Assembly (NCBI GenBank): GCA_945929965.1
Contig: CAMEOT010000029.1
Span: 1-32,462 of the forward strand
From: an uncultured Lachnospiraceae bacterium
GTDB taxonomy: Bacteria; Bacillota; Clostridia; Lachnospirales; Lachnospiraceae
DNA: 32,462 nucleotides
Direction: 5' to 3'
Shown: positions 8,128-14,728 of the stretch, piece by piece
How positions within the stretch are numbered: position 1 is the first letter of the stretch
Layout: every line of letters begins with the position of its first letter
The notes under the pieces: generated by a model
Database searches by the model: none
Told to the model about the DNA's origin: nothing
The model's input: the letters and a program-made list of their open reading frames with translations, nothing else
Made by a program: the position numbers and the translations under genes

Positions 8128-10053
8128 TTAGCCTTCGGCGATGGCATGACCGGTGTACAGCTGGTAATATCTGCCCTTCTGAGCGATAAGTTCGTCATGA
8201 CTGCCTCTCTCGATGATGCGTCCCTGTTCCAGGACCATAATACAGTCACTGTTTTTAACAGTAGAGAGTCTGTGGGCGATGACAAAGGTGGTTCTGCCCT
8301 TCATCAGCTTATCCATGCCGTCCTGTACAATCTTCTCAGTACGGGTATCGATAGAGCTGGTAGCCTCATCCAGAATCAGTACCGGCGGATCCGCTACTGC
8401 GGCTCTGGCAATGGACAGAAGCTGTCTCTGTCCCTGGCTTAAGTTCGCGCCGTCACCGGTAAGGACTGTGTTATAGCCATCCGGAAGCTGACGGATAAAG
8501 GTATCCGCATTCGCTAACTTCGCTGCTGCGATAACTTCCTCGTCGGTAGCATCCAGCTTACCGAAACGGATATTATCCATAACGGTAGCGGTGAACAGAT
8601 GGGTATCCTGCAGTACGATACCTAAGGATTTTCTCAGATCTGCTTTCTTGATCTTGTTAATATTAATGCCGTCGTAACGGATCTTACCATCCTGAATATC
8701 ATAGAAACGGTTGATCAGGTTCGTGATCGTGGTCTTACCGGCGCCGGTGGAGCCTACAAATGCAATCTTCTGACCGGGCTTTGCATACATCTCGATGTTA
8801 TGCAGAACGATCTTGTCGTCGTTGTAGCCAAAATCCACATCGTCGAATACCACTTCACCCTGTAATTCAATATAATCTACTGTACCGTCTGCCTGGTGTA
8901 CATGCTTCCATGCCCACATACCGGTTCTCTCGGGACACTCTACGATCTTGCCGTCTACCTTTTTCGCACGTACCAGAGTTACATAGCCTTCATCGGCCTC
9001 TACTTTTTCATCCAGCAGATCAAAAACTCTCTTGGCACCTGCCTGTGCCATGACGATACTGTTCAACTGCTGGCTGACCTGACTGATCGGCATGTTGAAG
9101 CTTTTGTTAAAGGTTAAGAAGCTGGCCAGCTTACCTAAAGTCAATCCTGCGAAACCGCCCAGTGCCATAGCACCGCCGACGATAGCACATACCACATAGC
9201 TTAAGTTACCCAGCTGTGCATTGATAGGTCCCATCAGGTTAGCAAATTTATTCGCATTATAAGCACTTTCGCACAACTCGTCGTTCAACTTTTTGAACTC
9301 TTCCAGGCTCTTGTCTTCATGACAGAATACCTTGACTACCTTCTGACCTTCCATCATTTCTTCAATATAGCCGTTCACCGTACCGATATTCTTCTGCTGC
9401 TTTACGAAATATTTTCCGCTCAATCCCGCTACCTTACTGGTAACCACCATCATCAGTGCCACCATGATCAGGCTGACGGCCGTCAAAGGTACACTTAATA
9501 CCAGCATACTTCCCAGCGTACCGACTACGGTGATAAAACTGGAAAATACCTGTGGAATACTCTGGCTGATCATCTGTCTCAGGGTATCGATATCATTGGT
9601 ATAGATGGACATGATATCGCCGTGGGAATGGGTATCAAAATACTTGATTGGCAGTTTCTCCATGTGTTCAAACAGATCATCACGGAGACTCTTCAGTGTT
9701 CCTTGCGTTATAGTTACCATGATACGGTTGTAAGCATAAGTAGCTGCTACGCCAACCAGGTAAAAACCTGCCACCCGGACAATTTCCCGGAACAGATTAC
9801 TGAAGTCCGGAGACTCCTGTCCGATCATGGGCATGATATAGTCATCGATCAGTCTCTGCATGAACAGAGTACCCTGAATGCTTGCCACAACGCTCAGCAC
9901 AATACAGATCAATACAAAAATGAAGTGAATGCCGTATTTTTTGAAAATATACGCCATCAGTCTCTTAAATATTTTTCCCGGATTTTCAATACGTGTACCA
10001 CCCTGCATTCTTCTGCCGGGTCCACGCATTCCGCCGCCCATAGGTCCTGGCAT
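8128..10053 (-). CDS. Heterodimeric ABC multidrug exporter, catalytic subunit (BmrD-like)
   Basis: A 641-residue half-transporter: Gly/Met/Arg-rich cytoplasmic start, six membrane helices (about 45-340), then a nucleotide-binding domain. Walker A is GSTGAGKT (434-441). The signature is LSQGQ (538-542), a departure from LSGGQ. Walker B ends ILDEA with catalytic Glu563, and the switch His594 is present. An unusual insert of about 40 residues (about 350-395) separates the membrane and ATPase domains. The start codon overlaps the partner's stop (TAATG) and follows GGAGGTGA, so translation is coupled. The partner has the degenerate catalytic residues, so this subunit supplies the working Walker B site. 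In such pairs an altered signature here belongs to the non-hydrolysing site. Exported drug or lipid is unknown. Confidence 0.92.
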   Translation of the reverse strand: MPGPMGGGMRGPGRRMQGGTRIENPGKIFKRLMAYIFKKYGIHFIFVLICIVLSVVASIQGTLFMQRLIDDYIMPMIGQESPDFSNLFREIVRVAGFYLVGVAATYAYNRIMVTITQGTLKSLRDDLFEHMEKLPIKYFDTHSHGDIMSIYTNDIDTLRQMISQSIPQVFSSFITVVGTLGSMLVLSVPLTAVSLIMVALMMVVTSKVAGLSGKYFVKQQKNIGTVNGYIEEMMEGQKVVKVFCHEDKSLEEFKKLNDELCESAYNANKFANLMGPINAQLGNLSYVVCAIVGGAMALGGFAGLTLGKLASFLTFNKSFNMPISQVSQQLNSIVMAQAGAKRVFDLLDEKVEADEGYVTLVRAKKVDGKIVECPERTGMWAWKHVHQADGTVDYIELQGEVVFDDVDFGYNDDKIVLHNIEMYAKPGQKIAFVGSTGAGKTTITNLINRFYDIQDGKIRYDGININKIKKADLRKSLGIVLQDTHLFTATVMDNIRFGKLDATDEEVIAAAKLANADTFIRQLPDGYNTVLTGDGANLSQGQRQLLSIARAAVADPPVLILDEATSSIDTRTEKIVQDGMDKLMKGRTTFVIAHRLSTVKNSDCIMVLEQGRIIERGSHDELIAQKGRYYQLYTGHAIAEG

Positions 10054-11807
10054 TATGACTCACCTCCATTCTCATCAAAGTCGCCGCCACCCGTCTGGGT
10101 CTGGGCTTCATATACTTCCTTATAAATGTTATTGGTACGAAGCAGTTCTTCGTGAGGTGCGAACGCATCGATCTTACCGTTATCCATAACAATGATGCGG
10201 TCTGCATCCTGAATACTGGAGATACGCTGTGCGATGATGATCTTCGTCGTACCGGGAATCTCCGTGGCAAATGCCTTACGGATCTTCGCATCGGTAGCGG
10301 TATCCACAGCACTGGTGGAATCATCCAGAATCAGTACCTTAGGCTTTTTGAGCAGTGCTCTGGCGATACACAGTCTCTGCTTCTGTCCGCCGGATACGTT
10401 ACTTCCGCCCTGCTCAATATAAGTGTTATATTTCTCGGGCATCTTTTCAATAAATTCATCGGCACATGCCAGCCGGCAGGCACGGATGCATTCCTCTTCG
10501 GTGGCGTTTTCATCACCCCAGCGGAGGTTCTCTAAGATCGTACCGGAGAACAGCACGTTTTTCTGCAGTACCACGGATACCTCATTACGCAGGGTCTCCA
10601 GGTCATAGCTTCTGACATCCTTGCCGCCGACATAGACTGTACCCTCATTGACATCATACAGACGGCTGATGAGGTTCACCAGGCTGGTCTTGGAGCTTCC
10701 GGTACCACCCAGAATACCGATGGTCTCTCCTGCCTTGATCTCAAAGTTCAGATCGTCTAACACCGGCTTCTCACTCTGTTTATTGTAACGGAAGGTTACG
10801 TGATCAAAACGGATACTGCCGTCCGTCACATCGTAGTCGGGCTGTTCGGGATTGGTAATATCTGCCTTTTCATTTAATACTTCGGCAATACGCTTTCCGC
10901 TGGCAGCACTCATGGTCATCATAACGAAGATCATGGCTAACATCATCAGGTTCATCAGAATGGTCATGCAGTAGGTCAACAGACTCATCAGTTCGCCGGT
11001 GGTCAACTGACTGGAAACGATCATATGGGCGCCCAGCCAGCTGATGCCCAGGATGCATCCGTATACGGTAAACTGCATTACCGGCCATATGGTCACCATG
11101 GTGCACTCTGCCTTTTTGAACATCTTGTAGATGTTGTAGCTTGCCTTGTGGAACTTGTCGATCTCGTAGTCCTCACGCACATAAGCCTTTACCACACGCT
11201 GTGCGGCTACGTTCTCCTGTACGCTGGCATTTAAGTCATCGTATTTCTTAAATACTTCGCTGAAATACTTGGACACCGCCCGCATAATGAAGATCATGAT
11301 AACACCCAGGAATACGACTGCTACCAGATAAATACTGGCTATTCTCGCATTGATCAGGAATGCCATCAGCATGGCGCAGATCAGGCTGACCGGTGCACGG
11401 AAGCACATACGTAAAAGCATCTGATATGCATTCTGCACGTTAGTGACATCCGTAGTCATACGTGTGACCAGTCCTGCGGTGGAGAACTTATCAATATTGG
11501 AAAAAGAGAAGGTCTGAATGTTCTCGTACATGGCTTCTCTTAAGTTTTTGGCAAATCCGGTGGATGCCTTCGCACCGTATTTACCACCCATGACACCGGC
11601 GAACAATCCGACAATGGCTGCCAGGATCATGTAACAACCGATGACAAAAATATGTTTCATATCTCCTGCCTGCACACCGTCATCGATGATGGATGCCATC
11701 AGGAGCGGAATCACCATTTCCATGGCTACTTCCAGGATCATGAATATGGGAGTGACGATCGAAGCACTCTTATATTCCTTGATCTGTCTGGCTAATGTTT
11801 TAATCAT
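10053..11807 (-). CDS. Heterodimeric ABC multidrug exporter, degenerate-site subunit (BmrC-like)
   Basis: A 584-residue half-transporter with six membrane helices (about 15-300) and one ATPase domain. Walker A is GGTGSSKT (367-374) and the signature VSGGQ is near 470. Walker B reads LILDDST: the catalytic Glu is replaced by Asp496, and the switch His by Gln527 (IIIAQRISS). Both changes mark the degenerate site of heterodimeric exporters such as TM287/288 and BmrCD (family knowledge). The start follows AGAAAGGAAA. It sits between the MarR-type regulator, 75 bp upstream, and the catalytic subunit, which it overlaps by one base. This order suggests one drug-inducible operon. Confidence 0.92.
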   Translation of the reverse strand: MIKTLARQIKEYKSASIVTPIFMILEVAMEMVIPLLMASIIDDGVQAGDMKHIFVIGCYMILAAIVGLFAGVMGGKYGAKASTGFAKNLREAMYENIQTFSFSNIDKFSTAGLVTRMTTDVTNVQNAYQMLLRMCFRAPVSLICAMLMAFLINARIASIYLVAVVFLGVIMIFIMRAVSKYFSEVFKKYDDLNASVQENVAAQRVVKAYVREDYEIDKFHKASYNIYKMFKKAECTMVTIWPVMQFTVYGCILGISWLGAHMIVSSQLTTGELMSLLTYCMTILMNLMMLAMIFVMMTMSAASGKRIAEVLNEKADITNPEQPDYDVTDGSIRFDHVTFRYNKQSEKPVLDDLNFEIKAGETIGILGGTGSSKTSLVNLISRLYDVNEGTVYVGGKDVRSYDLETLRNEVSVVLQKNVLFSGTILENLRWGDENATEEECIRACRLACADEFIEKMPEKYNTYIEQGGSNVSGGQKQRLCIARALLKKPKVLILDDSTSAVDTATDAKIRKAFATEIPGTTKIIIAQRISSIQDADRIIVMDNGKIDAFAPHEELLRTNNIYKEVYEAQTQTGGGDFDENGGES

Positions 11808-11882
11808 AGCTGATTTCCTTTCTGCTTTTCTTCTTAAATTATTTCTATGTAATTTCCTCGTTATTTCTTTACTGCTTCTTTT

Positions 11883-12458
11883 TTATTTTTTGGACGTTTC
11901 TTTTTTATTTCTTGGCTGCTTCTTTGCTGTTTCTGATTTTTCTACTCTGATAAATACTTGGTGATCTGCCTGTTGGGAGCATCCGTTAACGTCACGCTCT
12001 CCGTCCATTCCCAGATTCTGCATCATTTTATCCAGAATACACAAAAATGTTGCCTTTTCCTCTTCTGTCAGCCCTGCTTCCAGTTCCCGGTTAAAAATCC
12101 GGATCTGCTCTTCGATCAGATTATGATGCTCGATCGCTTTCTCTGTCAGAAGAATCCTTTTTAATCTGGCATCCTCCGTCGACGCTACCCGGATGAGATA
12201 TCCCTTCTGCTCCAGGCTCTGAAGCATCACCGTCGCCGTGGATCTACGGATTCTGAATTCCTTCTCCACATCCTTTTGATAGACATCTCCCTGTCTGCTT
12301 TTATGGTACAAATATCCCAGAAGCGGTCCCTGCATTCCGTTAAGTTCATGACCGTCCTGCTGGGCAAAAATTGCTTCCATCTTCCGACGGATCATATTGT
12401 TGGCGGCCTTGATCTCGAATCCAAGCTGACGATTCGTCAGTACATCTTTCTCGTCCAT
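11883..12458 (-). CDS. MarR-family transcriptional regulator of the ABC exporter operon
   Basis: A 191-residue winged-helix regulator. The MarR core covers about 10-145: QGDVYQKDVEKEFRIRRSTA is the recognition-helix region, and ASTEDARLKRILLTEKA is the wing with its conserved Asp-x-Arg. The last 35 residues are a polar, Lys-rich tail whose A-rich coding sequence continues as low-complexity DNA into the gap before the exporter. The start follows AAAAGGAGGCAG. It is the first gene of the operon. Two palindromes overlapping its own promoter point to autorepression together with repression of the exporter, relieved by a ligand as in other MarR systems (inference). Confidence 0.9.
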   Translation of the reverse strand: MDEKDVLTNRQLGFEIKAANNMIRRKMEAIFAQQDGHELNGMQGPLLGYLYHKSRQGDVYQKDVEKEFRIRRSTATVMLQSLEQKGYLIRVASTEDARLKRILLTEKAIEHHNLIEEQIRIFNRELEAGLTEEEKATFLCILDKMMQNLGMDGERDVNGCSQQADHQVFIRVEKSETAKKQPRNKKETSKK

Positions 12459-12567
12459 TCTGCCTCCTTTTTTTCTATATACTTCAAACCATAAACTGCT
12501 AAAATCAGATTCTGCATTTTAGCATAGCATGAAAAGACGTACATTCAATGTTATTTTGCAAAAAAAT

Positions 12568-12602
12568 GTTAGATAACTAACTTTTTTTGTTAGCCATCTA
12601 AC
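12568..12602. promoter_or_regulatory. Double MarR-type operator
   Basis: Two 14-bp palindromes share the arms GTTAG/CTAAC: GTTAGATAACTAAC (12568-12581) and GTTAGCCATCTAAC (12589-12602). Their centres are 21 bp apart, two helical turns, so two dimers would bind the same face. The pair also forms one larger inverted repeat across a run of seven T. The sites cover the -10 edge and start region of the regulator's promoter. Confidence 0.85.
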
Positions 12603-12630
12603 ATTATAACGCAATCTTTTTCGTTTGCAA
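12603..12630 (-). promoter_or_regulatory. Sigma-A promoter of the marR-ABC exporter operon
   Basis: On the minus strand, TTGCAA (12625-12630) and TATAAT (12603-12608) are separated by 16 bp. Transcription would start near 12596, inside the double operator, leaving a leader of about 140 nt before the regulator's start codon. Confidence 0.8.
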
Positions 12631-12661
12631 GAAAAAAAATATAAACTCTTTATAAACTCCG

Positions 12662-13723
12662 TCAATCCTCCAGTACCCGATTCAGTATTTCATCCTCCAA
12701 CACCAGTTTTTTCGCGGCTTCGCGGTACTTTTCCTCATGAAGGTAGGTATGGCGGTGGGGCTTAATTGTGGGAGCCATGTCGATGGCTTTGAGGAAATCG
12801 GGTTTCTTCATATGTAAAGTTTCCACATAATCCCAGAAACCGGTATCCTGAAGCACTGTGCTGACACGAATATAACGGTGATCCTGTACCTTTGCCATAA
12901 TGTAGGTGGCAATACCTACCTGAATACCATGTAACTGCGGTACTTCCAGAATCTTATCCAGCGCATGAGAGATCAGATGCTCACTGCCACTGGTGGGAGC
13001 ACTGCTTCCGGCGATCTCATTGGCGATACCACTCATAGCCAGGGAATCCAACAGTTCTTTTAAGAACAATTCATCCTTGATGCTCTCATAAGGAGTGCGG
13101 ACGAAGCTGTTCACCGCTTTCTTCGCAATCATGACTGCAAAATCATTCACTTCGCCGCAGCCTGCCTTCTCTTCAAAGATCCAGTCGTAGAGTGCTGTGA
13201 TCTTGGAGATCATATCGCCGATGCCGGAGTAGATGAACTTCTCCGGAGCGGTACGGATCACCTGAGTGTCCACAATGATACCGTATGCCAGTCTGGCGGG
13301 AACGCTGGTTCTCTTCCCCTGCACCAGAAGGGATGCACTGGCGCTGGAAAAGCCGTCACTGGAGCTGGAGGTCGGCACACTGATGAACGGGAGATTCCGC
13401 AAAAACGCCGCATATTTTCCGGCATCAATGACCTTGCCGCCGCCGATGGAGATCACCGCCTTCGCCTTATTCGGAATGGCAAACGCCAGCGTGATGATGT
13501 CGTCAATATCCACCGTATCCAGTTCATTATATTCTAAGACATTCACCTTAGCTTCCCTCAGGGAATTCATCACCAGTTCCCCGAACATGTCAATCAGTCC
13601 GTTGCCGAAAAATAATACGACCTGGTCCAGATTCTCCGCCTTCAAATAACCGCCGATTTTGCCTAATGTCCCGTTTCCGATCTTTAAAATGGACGGAATC
13701 GCCATCTCTTTTCCTATCTGCAT
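12662..13723 (-). CDS. egsA: Glycerol-1-phosphate dehydrogenase-like iron-containing alcohol dehydrogenase
   Basis: A 353-residue protein of the metal-dependent dehydrogenase superfamily, closest in motif pattern to the G1P dehydrogenases (archaeal EgsA, Bacillus AraM/EgsA). Visible are the NAD(P)-binding ISIGGGKVIDAGKY, VPTSSSSDGFSSASAS, GDMISK with its metal-ligand Asp, SGSEHLISHALD and LHGIQVG with the metal-ligand His residues. The enzyme would reduce dihydroxyacetone phosphate to sn-glycerol-1-phosphate in the cytoplasm. The start follows AAGGAGAGG. It is transcribed alone. The neighbouring exporter operon begins just beyond its 3' end with no strong terminator between, so read-through is possible. 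A related iron-type dehydrogenase with another substrate cannot be excluded. Confidence 0.8.
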   Translation of the reverse strand: MQIGKEMAIPSILKIGNGTLGKIGGYLKAENLDQVVLFFGNGLIDMFGELVMNSLREAKVNVLEYNELDTVDIDDIITLAFAIPNKAKAVISIGGGKVIDAGKYAAFLRNLPFISVPTSSSSDGFSSASASLLVQGKRTSVPARLAYGIIVDTQVIRTAPEKFIYSGIGDMISKITALYDWIFEEKAGCGEVNDFAVMIAKKAVNSFVRTPYESIKDELFLKELLDSLAMSGIANEIAGSSAPTSGSEHLISHALDKILEVPQLHGIQVGIATYIMAKVQDHRYIRVSTVLQDTGFWDYVETLHMKKPDFLKAIDMAPTIKPHRHTYLHEEKYREAAKKLVLEDEILNRVLED

Positions 13724-13798
13724 GGTAACCTCTCCTTATGAATGATGTATTGATATTCTTTCACATAGAAACATTAACTTACTGATAATTTCTTTTTT

Positions 13799-13827
13799 AA
13801 TATAACATTGCAATGTCAGATTGTAAA
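13799..13827 (-). promoter_or_regulatory. Promoter of the G1P dehydrogenase gene with a 12-bp palindrome in the spacer
   Basis: TTTACA (13822-13827) and TATATT (13799-13804) are 17 bp apart on the minus strand. The spacer contains the perfect palindrome ACATTGCAATGT (13805-13816), touching the -10 box. The word CTGACATT appears twice in direct orientation around it. A repressor bound here would block polymerase; which one is unknown. Confidence 0.65.
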
Positions 13828-13840
13828 TAAAATGTCAGAA

Positions 13841-13901
13841 AAGTGCACCATCTGGCGCACTTACAAAAAAGCAGACATTTCCACATAGAAATGACTGCTT
13901 C
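13841..13901 (-). terminator. Tandem terminator hairpins downstream of spoVAC
   Basis: The first hairpin on the minus strand pairs AAGCAGtCATTTC with GAAATGtCTGCTT (one mismatch) and runs into TTTTT (13865-13901). A second, AAGTGCGCC with GGTGCACTT, follows (13841-13862) before TTTT. Together they end spoVAC transcription before the next promoter. Confidence 0.8.
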
Positions 13902-13915
13902 TATATCTTTCTCTC

Positions 13916-14416
13916 TCAGCCGGCACTGATTCCGAACATCTGCAACACCCATAAAAAAAGTCCCAACACCCAGCTGGAAAAAATTCCATACAATATTACC
14001 GGTCCGGCGATAGTGAAGATCTTGCAGCCGATACCGAATACCTGTCCTTCCTTCCGGTATTCCACCGCGGGTGCCGTCACGGAATTGGCGAATCCGGTGA
14101 TTGGCACCAGAGCTCCGGCACCTCCCCATTTGGCAATCTTGGGATAAATGTGAAGTGCAGTGAGCACCACCGATACGAACACCAGGATCAAGGAGCACCA
14201 GCTGCCGGAGGTCTGCGGATCCATCCCCAGCACATTTCCGGTATAATTCAGGATCCCCTGCCCGATGCAGCAGATGATACCTCCGGTCAGGAACGCTTTG
14301 CCCATCTGTGCCCACAGATTATGGGTGGGGGTGACGCTTTTGACATACTGCTCGTACTCCTGCTTCTCTTGTGCATCCGGTTGTACCGAATCTTTCGACA
14401 TATGCAGCGTTTCCAT
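13916..14416 (-). CDS. spoVAC: Stage V sporulation protein AC
   Basis: A 166-residue inner-membrane protein matching SpoVAC: a short polar N-terminus with YVKSVTPTHNLWAQMGKAFL, then about four membrane helices, including GFANSVTAPAVEYRKEGQVFGIG, which is highly typical. SpoVA proteins move calcium-dipicolinate in developing and germinating spores; SpoVAC has been described as a mechanosensitive channel. The start follows AGGAGG with six-base spacing. It normally sits in a spoVAC-AD-AE cluster, but here no spoVAD or spoVAE is adjacent and a terminator follows. It is either a second copy or the only copy in a split locus. The forespore-type promoter candidate upstream fits its role. Confidence 0.92.
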   Translation of the reverse strand: METLHMSKDSVQPDAQEKQEYEQYVKSVTPTHNLWAQMGKAFLTGGIICCIGQGILNYTGNVLGMDPQTSGSWCSLILVFVSVVLTALHIYPKIAKWGGAGALVPITGFANSVTAPAVEYRKEGQVFGIGCKIFTIAGPVILYGIFSSWVLGLFLWVLQMFGISAG

Positions 14417-14456
14417 TCTGTTCCTCCTGATCTGTCCTCATTTATGATCCTGATAA

Positions 14457-14485
14457 CAGAATACCCTGATCTTGTATTTTTATGC
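14457..14485 (-). promoter_or_regulatory. Candidate sigma-G (forespore) promoter for spoVAC
   Basis: On the minus strand, GCATA (14481-14485) and TATTCTG (14457-14463) are 17 bp apart. These resemble the sigma-G -35 (GMATR) and -10 (CATNMTA) patterns, the latter at five of seven positions. The match is modest, but the target gene is a known forespore gene type. Confidence 0.4.
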
Positions 14486-14650
14486 TGATTTTCATTTATT
14501 TTTCCGATACTTTTTTCCGACACCTGCGTAATTGTCGAAAATGGTGCGCATATCCTCCGGATCACCTTCTGCATATAAGGGAAGTCGATCACTTCCATCC
14601 AATACGCCGTGCTTCCTGGAATTTTTCTCGGATGTAAACAGTTACAGTAT

Positions 14651-14679
14651 TTGACTGCTCTGTTTTTTCATGTGATAAT
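14651..14679 (+). promoter_or_regulatory. Sigma-A promoter of the clostripain-like gene
   Basis: TTGACT (14651-14656) and GATAAT (14674-14679) are 17 bp apart, with an extended TGT before the -10. Transcription would start near 14686. The 312-bp gap between spoVAC and this gene otherwise shows only the sigma-G candidate; the short frames inside it have no convincing coding features. Confidence 0.75.
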
Positions 14680-14728
14680 AAAATCTGTAAGTACATTATG
14701 CACTCTGCGCTCTATGAGGGAGGTCTTT

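Noticed and set aside
11861..11935. A-rich repeats at the end of the MarR gene and in the following gap
   Set aside because: Short AAGAAATAAAAAAG-like units look like low-complexity drift coding for a Lys-rich tail; no palindrome or promoter was evident.
12631..12661. Terminator for the G1P dehydrogenase gene
   Set aside because: The gap has direct AGTTTATA repeats and a T run but no convincing stem.
13797..14315. Minus-strand frame overlapping spoVAC
   Set aside because: It is another frame of the spoVAC DNA and reads through the terminators; SpoVAC itself is unmistakable.
14287..14598. 103-codon minus-strand frame upstream of spoVAC
   Set aside because: It overlaps the spoVAC N-terminus in another frame, has no ribosome site, and contains the sigma-G-like promoter.
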